Notes: generated by a model from the sequence alone, not told the origin. Shown: positions 52,301 through 60,881, numbered from the stretch's first letter. The stretch: DNA of 64,000 nucleotides from Glandiceps talaboti (GCF_964340395.1 NC_135568.1:9840276-9904275), one strand, 5' to 3'. A program made the numbers and translations.

Positions 52301-55300
52301 TGAGTAAACACAGAAGATAAATACAATATTACTTAAGCAATTATTAATTAGCTTATCAGTTATGCTACCAATGTACAATATTACAATAATTGATTTTATT
52401 GCTGATTTTACTGTTAGCATATGATGAAATATGTAAATATTTCAACATAACTATTGAAATTCTTCAAAACTATGTACAAAACTTATTTCATCAAAGAGTT
52501 ATAACTCTTGGTTCAAATTTTTAAGCTATTTCAGATAGTTAATAAGCAGATTAATCTTAATAAAATGTTTCCAGGGCTTTTCGATTTTCCAAACAAACCT
52601 ATGATTAAAATAAACTACAACTTCAAGCATAACATTTGTTTTCATTACAACATATTTATCATTTTTATTACTTTTTTTAAAAACAATTATAGCTGCCTAT
52701 TTATTGCAGAATATGTATATAGCTATTAATAAGTGCAAATTGTATTCATAAAGACCAAATTTGATGAGGCAATTCATCAGCAATATGTGAAGCGATTCAC
52801 ATCATGTGATGAATTGCTTCATGTGCTGCCCTATCTGGGATTTAGCAGTAAATTGCTTTTACAAGTACAAACAGGCAGGTTCTCATTTTTTTGTAAAAAA
52901 TAAAAAATGTTTTTATTTGTAATTTGTTTCTTTCCATCACTGTAAACCCCCCCCCCCCCCCAACACTTTCAAACTGTTCCACCCTCTCGTACTAAATTCA
53001 ATTCCTACATGTTTGTGGTTACTTCTTTTGGAAACACATATTTCATATGATCTATCATACAGTATCTAATTTGATATGCATACAGTATGTAACACTCCAA
53101 ACACATGAGAAACGCATGATTCCATTGGTTGAAACACATCCATACATTTCAACTCTCGGGCAAACTCTAAACCTACTTATGTGAAACTTCTTGATGCTAA
53201 CCGCCAACAATATTGGGGAAGTATATTTTTGATAGGCCATTATCAATTCTCAATAACCTTTTTTTGGTGTATTTTGTCTCTTATACTGTACGCTTTTTCT
53301 TCTTCCATATTGCATAAATTTTGAACTACATACAACAAATTATCCACATTATTAATATGAATCAAAGTCGCGTCTTGCGTTCCCTAACTTATACAATATC
53401 CTTTACATACTTAGATTTTCACAATTATAATATTCTCAATATATTTTATAATTTCTAAAAAAAAATAACCCATCCATTAATATACAATTTTATGTTGTAT
53501 TGCATATCCCACACTTTGCTATCCATATTTCAAATTGCCTGTCCCAAAACTTTTTGATGGAAATATAAAACAATTTTTTTTTGGTTTATTTTCCATAATT
53601 TTCCCCCAAGAAGTTGACATTTGAACCTAGAAGCTAACAAGTGGGGAATGTGTATCTCAAGTATCATGGCATACAATCCATTACCCTAGGACCCTGATGT
53701 GATGATTTCAGTCAAAATCGACTCACAAGGCATAGGGGTAATTGTAATTCTGCATAAATTTGTACTAACTTGTACAAAATAGCTGACACCCTAGAACAAA
53801 GGGTCTCAAAAATGTCCATGAGTTTTGCGGTTTTTTCAAAACAAAAGTGTATGGGTACCACCATAAGGGAATGGTTTTCTCTACACCATTAGATCATGTA
53901 CATGTTTCATTTTTTTTGTGACCACTCAATATTAGACCATTGCGCTTTAAAAAAGTGACAATGTTTTGATTAGAAACAAAAAAAATATGTTCCCTCATTT
54001 TGACTATGCGATAGGACGGGGGCGTCGGTATGGTTTGGGACAAAGAACCACATGATGCCAGAATATGGCGTTCTAGTTATATTACTACATGAAAACAATT
54101 TGAAATAAAACAAATATTTTTTAGATATAATTTATCTCACCAGCAGAGTCCGGAGAGATCCATGGTGTGTGTGATTGAGTGAGTGTGTTATTATTATTGT
54201 TATTCTTTGCTTTTACGGTGAAATTGCAACAGTGAAAATAATAAAATGTTAAAAACCTACCGACTGTTATTCCTGCTGCCTGTAATGCATTCACATTGAC
54301 CGTTGACAGGGGACTCAGAGGGGAGACCTGGGTGGCGTTGATCGTACCATTTGCATTGTAAGTCGGTAAAGTTGCAACATTTACGGTGGGGGCAACTCCG
54401 ACGGAATTTGCTGCGGCTGCGATGATTTGTTGTGGCTGTGTAGATGAGATAGTACCCGCTGGAACTCCCTGTACTTGAACGGGTTGCCAGTTCATCCCTC
54501 CTGGTGTACGAACCGCTGTTATCCATGGTTGTTGTATTACTGTTTGTCCGTCTGGTGTTGTTTGCAATGTTAAGGTGTTCATGTTCATGGCATTTAACGC
54601 ATTTAATTGAGCAGCCTGCTGCTGTGTTTGGGCTTGGGTTACAATCGTTCCTTGATTTTGGTTTGCAACGGTGACTGTTCCCGAGTTTATCATGTTTCCA
54701 GCCGTTGTTGTCACTGACGAAGGAGCAATCGCAAGGGTTAATGGCTGCGATGCGATTACATGAGGAACCCCTCCAATGTTTTGAACAGTTAAGTTTGTCA
54801 AATTGCCTAGGTTGGCCACGTTTGCTGCAGTTCTGATGATTGTTTGATTTGATCCTGTTGGAAGTTGTGTGTAGTATGCTGTTCCGTCAGGAGCAACTTG
54901 CATCGTTGCACTCGCAGCGCTTGCTGCTGCAGATGCGTCCACTGTTTGATACTGTGGTATGACATTATACTGTATAGTATTTGCACCACTCGTAGCACTT
55001 ATTATTTGCGGTTGCTGCAATGCAATTGCAGGAGTTATACTTTTCAATAATGTCCCGTCTGCAGTTTGCGGCGACTGGATTTGTATGGCAGTCGGGGCGA
55101 CTGTTGGTTGCGTTTGTTGCACTGCCGTTGTCACTAGTCCTTGGTTCGTCGTCACCACTTCGGCCTGAGCGACGGCTGCATTTTGTCCAACCAACTTGAC
55201 TGTCGTTGTCGTGCTCGTATTGACCGTTTCTTCGGGGGTTTGGCCGATCTTGCTGCACGTAGCGGCGAGTAAGGCAAGCGGGGAAGGCTGGATGTCCTAT

Positions 55301-55474
55301 AAGGGGCGGGTTTACGAAAAGTGGGTGTGAGTTAGTGTATACAGGAAGTTTAGGACAGAGCAAAAAGCACATGTGAATGAAAGAATCGACAAGAAAATTT
55401 ACGCATATTACCTGTGACGCATTTACGGGTTGAATATAATCGTGATTTGGCCTGCTAATCGCCAAAGTTGCCAT
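14710..55474 (-). CDS. Sp1-4: Sp-family zinc-finger transcription factor (Sp1/Sp3/Sp4 class), five coding exons
   Basis: Sequence-specific activator that binds GC/GT boxes. Minus-strand coding exons 55474-55412, 55296-54261, 17740-17377, 17062-16863 and 15122-14710 join in phase to 691 residues, near the length of vertebrate Sp1/3/4. In order: short N-terminus; SP box [14 protein letters not shown] just after residue 25; Gln/Thr/Asn-rich activation region, including [11 protein letters not shown], close to the matching Sp1 segment; 29 consecutive Gln at about 437-465; Buttonhead box [10 protein letters not shown] (473-482); three C2H2 fingers (501-523, 531-553, 561-581) with the Sp reading residues KTSHLRA, RSDELQR and RSDHLSK; then an unusual C-terminal tail with a second Gln tract. 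The ATG at 55474 is chosen because the SP box follows in frame across the first intron; the frame is open further upstream. The complete Buttonhead box and SP box argue against the Sp5-9 or KLF classes. Confidence 0.95.
15123..16862 (-). other. Sp1-4: Sp gene intron 4
   Basis: 1740-base intron (GTAAG at 16862, acceptor at 15124-15123). It contains a 13/14 CTCF-like site at 15299-15312, a YY1-like AAGATGGCGAC at 15242-15252, and a diverged inverted similarity between about 16580-16620 and 16785-16820. No exon recognised. Confidence 0.8.
15299..15312 (+). promoter_or_regulatory. CTCF-consensus site (13/14), plus orientation
   Basis: CCACTAGAGGGCGT fits CCASYAGRKGGCRS except for the last base. 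It lies inside Sp intron 4, in the same orientation as the site at 14264. Confidence 0.5.
16863..17062 (-). CDS. Sp1-4: Sp gene coding exon 4 (zinc fingers 1 and 2)
   Basis: The acceptor ATTTACAG on minus precedes GAACAACAGCGAGAC; the donor GTAAG follows CACACTG. 200 nt. It encodes [19 protein letters not shown], finger 1, the TGERPF linker and finger 2 ([19 protein letters not shown]). Ligand spacing is C-x4-C in both fingers, as in the family. Confidence 0.97.
17063..17376 (-). other. Sp1-4: Sp gene intron 3
   Basis: 314-base intron with donor GTGAGT. It contains a weak CTCF-like motif (GCGCCCTCTATG, 17290-17301) and a YY1-like AAAATGGCGG on minus (17208-17217). Confidence 0.8.
17377..17740 (-). 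CDS. Sp1-4: Sp gene coding exon 3 (Gln tract and Buttonhead box)
   Basis: The acceptor TTTTCTCTTAG on minus precedes CAGGCCAAGCG. 364 nt. It encodes [13 protein letters not shown], a Thr/Ala-rich stretch, then 29 uninterrupted Gln (17531-17445, mixed CAG and CAA codons), then [23 protein letters not shown], the Buttonhead box region. The + strand shows CTG/TTG repeats, whose Cys-, Ala- and Val-run frames are antisense artefacts. Confidence 0.95.
17975..18415. repeat. Degenerate 32-bp tandem repeat
   Basis: Unit GACAATGTTTCAAAATGGAC plus AGTTTTAAATTT, about 12 copies, increasingly diverged at both ends (unit endings alternate between AAATTTGACAATG and AAAGTTGACAAGG). Confidence 0.85.
19412..19599. 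repeat. (CA)n/(CATA)n compound microsatellite
   Basis: CA runs at both ends flank a (CATA)n core. Confidence 0.97.
19741..21362. mobile_element. Non-autonomous piggyBac-like element, TTAA ends
   Basis: The 18-base terminal inverted repeats TTAACCCTTTCACCACCA (19741) and TTAACTCTTTCACCACCA (minus, ending 21362) differ at one base, and each begins with TTAA, the piggyBac target site. The left subterminal region has two copies of CACCAGTACCCCATATATGG in direct repeat, each a palindrome core. The 1.6 kb interior has no transposase frame. About 800 bases of it are a diverged tandem duplication (about 19990-20385 and 20428-20835). TTAA is also used by Kolobok-type elements, but the CCCTTT start favours piggyBac. 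Confidence 0.75.
19990..20835. repeat. Internal tandem duplication of the piggyBac-like element
   Basis: Two diverged units of about 440 bases share, in order, GTGCGTTTTT, CAAATTTCAACATGGC, ACGATGT and the ACTATCG...GGACATTTTTT..CGAT blocks. The first unit carries CATGGCGGAAGT, similar to a joined YY1 and ETS motif. Confidence 0.7.
21631..21688. repeat. (CA)n microsatellite
   Basis: Interrupted then pure CA repeat; a second follows 50 bases later. Confidence 0.95.
21737..21838. repeat. (CA)n microsatellite
   Basis: CA repeat interrupted by CGTGCCCGCCCACGCG, then about 32 pure units. Confidence 0.95.
21839..23187. other. Intronic stretch without recognised features
   Basis: Only a short (TA)n(GA)n at about 22380-22402 and a YY1-like GCGGCCATATTTG at 22542-22554 were noticed. 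No exon or element ends seen. Confidence 0.5.
23188..23545. repeat. Tandem duplication of about 210 bp
   Basis: 23205-23310 and 23415-23515 share GATTTTCAGTTA, ACAGTCAGTTGATGACA-type, CAAATCTC and AATTTAAAGATATAT blocks in order. The segment 23330-23395 is in turn similar to 23985-24050, so the minisatellite between them lies inside the second unit. Confidence 0.65.
23546..24010. repeat. 28-30 bp minisatellite
   Basis: Unit close to GGGGTGACAAATGGTGAACA plus AGGGAAAA, about 16 copies. Two alternating subtypes (ACAAATGGTGAACAAGG and ACAATTTGTGGACAATGG) suggest growth by a higher-order dimer. The Phe/Pro/Cys-rich minus-strand frames across it come from the repeat. Confidence 0.9.
24184..24474. 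repeat. About 103-bp tandem repeat, 2.8 copies
   Basis: Units start at about 24185, 24284 and 24389, each with TTTCAA(C/T)ATCCAT, CCAACGTTTAT, CCAATTAATT and CTGATTACT blocks. Confidence 0.8.
24911..25660. mobile_element. Old element with about 90-bp diverged inverted terminal repeats
   Basis: 24911-25000 matches the reverse complement of about 25555-25656: TTGTGTTCATGTACAA, CA.TT.AGTCAC, TTTGTGTTG/TTTGAGTT and AATAAGTCT blocks lie in the same order. Inside, two segments about 190 bases apart resemble each other (25240-25335 and 25440-25530, both TTTCA.AACA..TTC...TATCTT then GTTGA.AACA). Sequence beyond the right arm (to about 25760) is shared with nuclear receptor intron 1 at 3715-3925. 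No coding capacity. Class unknown. Confidence 0.5.
25761..29035. other. Intronic stretch with little structure
   Basis: No exon or element end recognised. It contains a perfect DR1 site at 26389-26401. Confidence 0.45.
26389..26401 (+). promoter_or_regulatory. Perfect DR1 nuclear-receptor element
   Basis: AGGTCAAAGGTCA, two perfect half-sites separated by one A, within Sp intron 2. It is the same 13-mer as the site at 13539-13551. Confidence 0.45.
29036..29485. repeat. About 83-bp degenerate tandem repeat
   Basis: Four to five units, each with GGTTCTCTACCAGTGTTTCT, AAGTATTAGTTGGTAAA and GGGTTCCCTAGACATTTTAC. Related single units occur in inverted orientation at about 37615-37680 and 49695-49740 (ACCTAC(T)TACCACC...AAACA.TGA), so this is also a dispersed family. 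Confidence 0.8.
29486..31517. other. Intronic stretch
   Basis: It contains a perfect ROR/Rev-erb response element half-site context (TAACTAGGTCA, 30075-30085), a poly(C) run at about 30827, and otherwise nothing recognised. Confidence 0.4.
31518..31830. repeat. About 75-bp degenerate tandem repeat
   Basis: Four units sharing GGATTTAATAGAT or CAGATTTGAT, then TTCA..GTTAAAAGCC and AGT.(T/A)AGA-type blocks. Confidence 0.7.
32227..32345. repeat. Short tandem duplication of about 62 bp
   Basis: Two units sharing CTGAATT.CTATAAT.TT and AAATAATTT blocks. Confidence 0.55.
32396..32720. repeat. (TATG)n microsatellite
   Basis: About 250 bases of GTAT repeat with CATG interruptions, then a TG-rich end. 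The Tyr/Met/Cys/Val repeat frames are artefacts. Confidence 0.97.
33590..33850 (+). mobile_element. tRNA-derived SINE ending in (ATT)n
   Basis: A perfect pol III B-box GGTTCGAACCC (33634-33644) lies about 45 bases into the element. A body with CACTGAACCCATGAGGGATG and CCCTCACTGGACTTCT follows, then AATAAAG and an ATT-repeat tail (33832-33850). The A-box is weak. The end structure is that of a retroposed SINE, not a tRNA gene: no acceptor stem pairing is seen. Confidence 0.7.
33851..34605. other. Intronic stretch
   Basis: Only a short stem (GGGTTATTTTT at 34475-34485 with its complement at 34500-34510) was noticed. Confidence 0.4.
34606..34961. mobile_element. TTAA-bounded long-hairpin MITE
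   Basis: Almost the whole 356-base segment is one inverted repeat. The arms, about 34606-34774 and 34783-34961, meet at a loop of a few bases near 34779 and align end to end, for example AATTTATAAAACAATTTTAT, CCTACTTGAAAAA, TTTGTAACTCAA and TTTGTTAT. The outer ends are TTAAAATGGCCATATGG and TTAAAGTGGCCATTTGG (minus), both starting with TTAA. No coding capacity. A piggyBac- or Kolobok-type MITE is the best guess; Tc1/mariner (TA) is the alternative. Confidence 0.8.
35099..35468 (+). mobile_element. tRNA-derived SINE with conserved 3' tail and (ATT)n
   Basis: An A-box-like GTGAATGGTTAGCG (35112-35125) and a B-box GGTTCGAGCCC (35153-35163) sit in a tRNA-like head of about 70 bases. A body of about 200 bases follows, then AAGCGCTTTGAGCACGG and GGAAAGCGCTATATAAG (about 35403-35442), a 3' tail type found in many metazoan SINEs and their partner LINEs, ending in (ATT)n at 35450-35468. 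It looks close to full length. Confidence 0.85.
35469..36585. other. Intronic stretch
   Basis: Poly(C) run near 35507-35518 and a poly(A) run at about 36406-36420. No gene or element ends recognised. Confidence 0.4.
36586..36868. repeat. About 135-bp tandem duplication
   Basis: 36590-36712 and 36725-36865 share AAACTCAAAC.CA.GAAATGAAAATC, GATTACA and AGACTTCACAACATTACT blocks. Confidence 0.75.
36869..38695. other. Intronic stretch with diverged duplications
   Basis: 37420-37480 and 37500-37565 form a small tandem pair (TTGCACA.AT...ATACC.TGTACCATAATTTT). 37615-37680 is an inverted relative of the 29-kb repeat. G-run at about 37398-37410. No coding sequence. Confidence 0.5.
38696..39045. repeat. 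About 172-bp tandem duplication
   Basis: 38700-38870 and 38875-39040 share GTCTGG.AGA, CCAGAAC.AAAGAATAAT, CCACTGA.AAGAT and GGAACC.GGATT-type blocks. Confidence 0.7.
39046..41055. other. Intronic stretch
   Basis: Contains an almost exact 30-bp duplication at about 39918-39976 (GAAACTAAAGAACTTTGATG twice). No gene recognised. Confidence 0.4.
41075..41665. repeat. TG-rich degenerate tandem repeat and two (TG)n microsatellites
   Basis: A loose unit of 60-80 bases (GTGTGTGCATGTCTGTTCAC, ATCTGTCTAGGTAT, GATGTGTTGTCT) is repeated several times. Pure (TG)n lies at about 41378-41427 and 41519-41568. Confidence 0.75.
41666..43015. other. Intronic stretch
   Basis: The open frame at 41761-42117 has no family resemblance and no supporting splice structure, so it is not called. 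Nothing else recognised. Confidence 0.4.
43018..43228. repeat. About 108-bp tandem duplication
   Basis: Two units sharing GGAGTATGTTTTATGTC / GGGGTACATTTTACGTC, ATTTTCATATTT and ATGGGGTC. Confidence 0.75.
43229..44162. other. Intronic stretch
   Basis: AT-rich, with a short (AATA)n near 43676-43702. Nothing recognised. Confidence 0.4.
44163..45483. mobile_element. Non-autonomous hAT-like element with possible 5-bp target duplication
   Basis: The element proper is 44168-45478 (1311 bases). The terminal inverted repeats CAGGGTTCGTAC and CAGGGTTCGCAC (minus) are of the hAT CAGGG type. Flanks carry the direct repeat AACTA (44163-44167 and 45479-45483). Subterminal regions are packed with the motif TTTTCCAGGG (at least three times on the left, seven on the right), all in the same strand sense, resembling subterminal transposase-binding repeats of hAT elements. 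No transposase frame inside. Most hAT elements make 8-bp duplications, so the 5-bp repeat is either a 5-bp-type hAT or coincidence. Confidence 0.75.
45484..47040. other. Intronic stretch
   Basis: A short triple repeat of TGTCTGTCGATTTGCT lies at about 46325-46363. Nothing else recognised. Confidence 0.4.
47161..47349. mobile_element. TA-bounded inverted-repeat MITE
   Basis: Ends TAGCCCAGAGACTT (47161) and TAGCCCAGAAACTT (minus, ending 47349). An internal stem of about 35 bases (47197-47232 with 47248-47281, GAATC.AG..GTGTGG.GAT...TCTCACC type) has a loop of about 15 bases, and the right half carries an extra small inverted repeat (GGCTCGACA/TGTCAAGCC). TA at both ends suggests a Tc1/mariner-type target. 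It separates two halves of a diverged duplication (47063-47137 and 47390-47475, both GA(G/C)..AAATTTAGGTT and AGCATTACAG). Confidence 0.6.
47350..48775. other. Intronic stretch
   Basis: Apart from the duplication flanking the MITE, nothing recognised. Confidence 0.4.
48779..49175. repeat. 58-bp tandem repeat, seven copies, with an inverted copy at the left end
   Basis: The motif GGTAGTCTAGATACAATGTT recurs at about 48811, 48871, 48929, 48987, 49046, 49106 and 49157, with CCCTGGACTACTGCTAATTT between copies. The array is preceded by the same motif inverted (ACATTGTATCAAGACTACC, 48779-48797), which forms a hairpin with the first copy. Confidence 0.9.
49176..49383. repeat. AT-rich simple repeats
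   Basis: (TATATAACT)n-like at 49176-49270, then pure (TA)n at about 49338-49383. Confidence 0.9.
50994..51006 (+). promoter_or_regulatory. DR1-like element (one mismatch)
   Basis: AGGTGAAAGGTCA: one half-site differs at one base from AGGTCA. Confidence 0.3.
52764..52822. repeat. 59-bp near-palindrome
   Basis: Arms of about 29 bases: ATGAGGCAATTCATCAGCAA and onward on the left, pairing with a right arm whose complement reads ATGAAGCAATTCATCACATG. The loop is about three bases at 52792-52794. Could fold as a hairpin in the transcript. Confidence 0.65.
54261..55296 (-). CDS. Sp1-4: Sp gene coding exon 2 (SP box and activation domain)
   Basis: The acceptor CTTATAG on minus precedes GACATCCAGCC; the donor GTAGGT begins at 54260. 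1036 nt, entering in phase 0 and leaving phase 1. It encodes the SP box [16 protein letters not shown] at its start, then about 330 residues rich in Gln, Thr, Ala, Asn and Val. These include [13 protein letters not shown] and [20 protein letters not shown], both alignable with Sp1/Sp4 activation-domain segments. Scattered single glutamines, rather than long runs, are typical of this domain. Confidence 0.95.
55297..55411 (-). other. Sp1-4: Sp gene intron 1, with a GC box
   Basis: 115-base intron. GGGGCGGG at 55303-55310 (on +) lies next to the acceptor and is a consensus Sp-binding GC box. Confidence 0.8.
55412..55474 (-). CDS. Sp1-4: Sp gene coding exon 1 (N-terminus)
   Basis: ATG at 55474-55472, then 21 codons ending VNASQ before GTAATA. 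Joined in phase 0 to [10 protein letters not shown], matching the SQ...QPSPLALL context of Sp1. The frame stays open upstream of this ATG, so a longer N-terminus is possible; the start choice is moderate. Confidence 0.75.
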
Positions 55475-57480
55475 TCTTGAAGATTTTCCTTCTTCATACA
55501 GCGCGATGAGAACAAGAGGAAAACGTTGAAACAGACATGAATAAAAAATGCAATATTTTTTACAAACACACACACCAGCTGCACATTGCGAACCGATGCA
55601 CAACCTAGAACATAGTGTATACTTCCGCGAACCTAACGAGTTATCCGCCCTAACATATCCGCGCGGTGACCTTCAAAATTCTCGCGTATATCTCAGACAA
55701 AAACTCACAAGAATCAAAAAATTATTGGTCTGTGAAACAACTATAGCACCTAAAGAAATTTTGAACGTTTTCGCGGAGGAATATGCTATGAAATAGGAGT
55801 CACGCTCAAATGATCGGCGTTAATTGATGTTGGTTGATTGACAGGGCCCGAACAAAGAGGCCAACTTCAAAGGAAAAAGCCGCCGAGGTTTCTAGTTCTC
55901 CATTTCTTGCCATACATCCCTCTTGTTTGAAGTCGCGTCCAAAAATAGTACATGAAAACAATTCCAAAGCACGTTACATAATTGATAAATATTGTTAAAA
56001 TAATTCTCAATTTGTTTTATTTAAATTTCTAGAGGAAATTATGTGTCAAAAGTTGTGTGTTTTCCAAGAGAACATAGTTGGGGAGTACAGAAACCGTATG
56101 GATTTGATTGATCAGTTTGTCAACAACCAATTTCATACAGACGTCGTAGAGGCGCGGTGTTTTACGCAAATATCTCACCCCTGATTGGTCAATTAAGGAT
56201 AGCAGGATCAATGCCGCTACTAATTACGATTATTTATTGGTGTTTTTCAACGTCTTCGGGTCAGGAAAATCGAAAAAAAGTCCCCATTCACAGGGTGGGA
56301 TGCAATCTGAGCTTCTCCCACGGTGTTCTGATCATTAGAGCGAGAAAACGACCCGCCGAGCATGCTCGACCCAAATGTTGGAAAAAATTTCAATGTGTAT
56401 GCTTAGTTGACATCAAAGTGGGGCGGCACTTTGTTCGCCAGATAAAGATCAGTGGCATTAAATATGAGATGTCAGAACCCGGGTGGGAGGCCTCGTGAAA
56501 TTTGCATTGCGCTAACAATATCTAGTATGCCTTTGATGTTGCCGACACGATTGATCAAAGCAAAGTATAAAAATGGACCAAACATACAACACGTAAACTG
56601 TCTAGCACAAATTCACATACTGAGTCTGGTTCATATTCCCACCGTTTTTCCTTTATCGATTTCGCCGAATTCAGTCGCAAATCTCGATTTTTGTGTAAGT
56701 GGGCGAAGTCTTAGGCCACGCCGATTGTGGGAGTGTCACCTATGAGGTCACTTTTTACGTGTTTCGACTGTAGCAACGCCCTTGGTGGAGCTATGTCCCA
56801 TAACGAGGCGGTCTTGTGAAAAGGGCCACCCTTTTTTAAGAAGTCCCTCACAAAAAAACAATAATCTATCGTGGGAAAACAGCGCGTCTATCCCGACCAA
56901 ACTTATGAATGAAACGGGTCCCATACAAAAATCCGCCCTACTTTCAACCCATGTAGTAAGCAATACTCGTCAACTTCGTACAGATTTCCCTTCTCGCGTC
57001 ATTTGAAACGATCTTCTCGGTTTCGATGCTAGTTTATTCGATCGGATGATTATTTTGCCCGCTGTTGTCTACGTTGATATAGGCATTACGTGCCCGGACG
57101 ATCGAGAGAGAATACTATATTTGTGGTAAGTAGTCCGTATATTTTTTTTTCTTATGCGTCTTCATAGAAGTGCTCGTTATGTTGCTTGGACACAGGCCAA
57201 TTTACGTCAGACCCATAAACGTAGTAAGAACGGAAACGACCGAATTTCTTGTAGTAAGTGGGCTTCAATAAAATGTTATAAACCTGACCTGTTACAACGA
57301 GCTGCAAAGGTCACAATTTGACCTTGATAGTAGGAAGTTAACGAGGAACATGATCAGGACAAACACGGAAAGGCTGCCTGGGGCTAGAAACATAGTAACA
57401 AACAGCGACCGGATAAACAGACAACGTCGGAGATATCGTTGAACAACACCGCAGTGATGTAGTCAGCGACTAGACTAGGA
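55475..57480 (-). promoter_or_regulatory. Sp1-4: Probable promoter and 5' UTR region of the Sp gene
   Basis: Relative to the rest of the window this region has many CpG dinucleotides (for example at 55620-55690, 56130-56160, 56340-56370 and 57000-57100). CCAAT boxes occur in both senses near 55722 and 56181, and a GC-box-like GGGGCGGC at 56420. No TATA box stands out. Transcript start not located. Confidence 0.4.
57308..57324. promoter_or_regulatory. Inverted pair of nuclear-receptor half-sites
   Basis: AGGTCA (57308-57313) and TGACCT (57319-57324) with a five-base spacer, about 1.8 kb upstream of the Sp ATG. Spacing of five in an inverted repeat is not a classical receptor element, so the call is weak. 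Confidence 0.25.
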
Positions 57481-58375
57481 GACAGTAACATTTCATTCTC
57501 CTATCCACAACATTTTAGCACAGTAAATACAAAGTAAAATTAAATTGATAATCATATGTTCTCAAACGATTGAAAAAAATATATATGAACATACTTGCAG
57601 GGAACGATATGTTGGTAATAGTATACCCGAAAACTGTTTCTGGACAAAATCCGCACACTTGTAAAAGAAAGCTGGGATTTTGGATTGAAGAAAAAAAAAC
57701 TTGATTAACAAAAGTTTGAAGAAACGCAACAATCATTACTAATGTCTTTGAATTACCCTTCCGTCAACTCGTAACAGATGAACAAATATGTAATAATTTT
57801 GGATACATAATTTGTTCATTTTCTATATATGTCTGTACTTTTTTTTCTGTAGGTAAAGAAAAGGGTGAATTATCAAAAAAAAGTGTTTCTTAATTATCTA
57901 TGTAAGATGTGAGAGGAACATATCGGCTTTGGTGATACGTAAAGGAATACGGAGTAAGTAATTTAAAAAAAAAGAAAAAAGTTCTATGTTCCCTCATGAT
58001 GTGCCAGGCCATGACATCGTCTGGCCGCACGGGGGCGTTATGTGTGACCTCCAAAGTGACCTGAAAACAGACAAGCTGTCCACTAACATTATAACACGTA
58101 CACGTACCGTTAGTGTGTGTGAGGAAGCAGTCAACATCAAAAAATTACTCTTTCAATATGATCCACTAGAGAAAAAAAATGTTCTGGGAATTGCTGTCTT
58201 TGATTTTTTTAATACAGAAGAAAAGTGATATATTGTAAAATTATATTTCATATCTGAATAAAGGAAATGTGATTACTCTGTCAATTTGTTTATGATATCA
58301 TTTCGAAATGTGTGCATTCTGTAACTGACGTCCATATTGGCTAACTGACCGAATAAATACAATATAATCAATCTG
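57481..58375. other. Upstream stretch without recognised features
   Basis: AT-rich with several A- and T-runs; the open frame at 57986-58228 has no family resemblance. Confidence 0.4.
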
Positions 58376-58640
58376 TCTATCTATCTACCTATCTATCTAG
58401 CCAGCTACCTACCCATCCATCTGTCTATCTACCTATCCATCTCACTATTTAGCTACTACTACTACCCACATATCTGTTTGTCTGTTCATCTACCCATCCT
58501 TCTCATCATATACATGTATGTGTATGGGTCAGTCTATTTTCTATGTTTACATTATATAGGGGTGTTTATCCATCCAACAATTGCAGTCACTGTCTGTCTG
58601 TCTGTCTGTGTGTGTGTGTGTCTGTCTGTTTCTTTAGTGG
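58376..58640. repeat. (CTAT)n and (CTGT)n degenerate microsatellite
   Basis: TCTAT/CTAC repeats at about 58376-58450 and CTGT then TG repeats at about 58590-58630. Confidence 0.8.
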
Positions 58641-58995
58641 GTGTCCTCAGTGGTAGGGATAACAGGTTAACCTTCACAGAAAACATTATGTACACTTGTA
58701 CATGTGCAGATACTTTACAATATTTGAAGAAATTTTATTGATTGGAAGTAGTCTAGTATTCTTGTCTATATGATATCTCTTGTATATATATATATATTTA
58801 TACATATATTCATATAAGTATAAATGCCTCAGTAGGGAGAACAGTGCTCGATGCAATATTAGAAGCAGAGCATTATAGACTTAATTCAAAAGAATATTAC
58901 ATGTAAGGATGTTATAAGTCATTATTCAGAGTTTCATGCTTCCTCAGCGACCATCAGGCAACTAATAAAATTGGTATTGTCAAAGTCGATATATA

Positions 58996-59193
<198 letters not shown>

Positions 59194-59394
59194 CATTTAT
59201 ATGCTTAACTCTGTTCTTAATTAAGCTGTCTTTAGTGTTCTACGGATCGGAATTTTACATTGTGGACAATATAACAGCAACGTTTTTAATTGCAGTTTAT
59301 ACAATTATAAATAGAAAGTAAACAACAAAGTTAAGATTGGTCAGCAGTTATGACTCTTCTGTAGACTACAACACAGTACTGACACATGGGAGAT

Positions 59395-59407
59395 TGAACT
59401 TTGACCT
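59395..59407 (-). promoter_or_regulatory. DR1-like element
   Basis: TGAACTTTGACCT on + (AGGTCAAAGTTCA on -), a common natural DR1 form for PPAR/RXR and HNF4-type receptors. It lies about 3.9 kb upstream of the Sp ATG. Confidence 0.35.
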
Positions 59408-59560
59408 TTCTTGGAGCATAACCTCTACACGCACATAAACCAAGAAATAATGTACACGTCAACAATACGTGTCAACACACACGGGTGACTCTCCAACTTC
59501 TTACACTGTGTTGCAGTTGCCATTTGCTTGTTATCGTCTTCATCATCAACGTCATCAAAA

Positions 59561-60833
<1,273 letters not shown>

Positions 60834-60834
60834 A

Positions 60835-60881
<47 letters not shown>
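60834..60881. repeat. (TA)n(TG)n microsatellite
   Basis: About 8 TA then 15 TG units. Confidence 0.95.

Larger units (their letters stand above)
17741..54260 (-). other. Sp1-4: Sp gene intron 2 (about 36.5 kb)
   Basis: Bounded by donor GTAGGT at 54260-54255 and the acceptor at 17742-17741, with phase 1 on both sides. Joining the exons restores an open Sp-like frame, so the intron is real despite its length. It holds no recognisable gene on either strand. Its contents are transposable-element remnants, SINEs, minisatellites and microsatellites listed separately. Confidence 0.85.
49384..54260. other. Sp1-4: 5'-most part of Sp intron 2 (in transcript sense)
   Basis: No gene recognised. Contains a DR1 variant at 50994-51006, a near-palindrome at 52764-52822, a C15 run at 52947-52961, and an inverted relative of the 29-kb repeat at about 49695-49740. 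Confidence 0.45.

Noticed and set aside
54121-54260. Extension of the Sp frame past 54261
   Set aside because: The residues after ITVG lose Sp character and a GTAGGT donor lies exactly where the phase fits the next exon.
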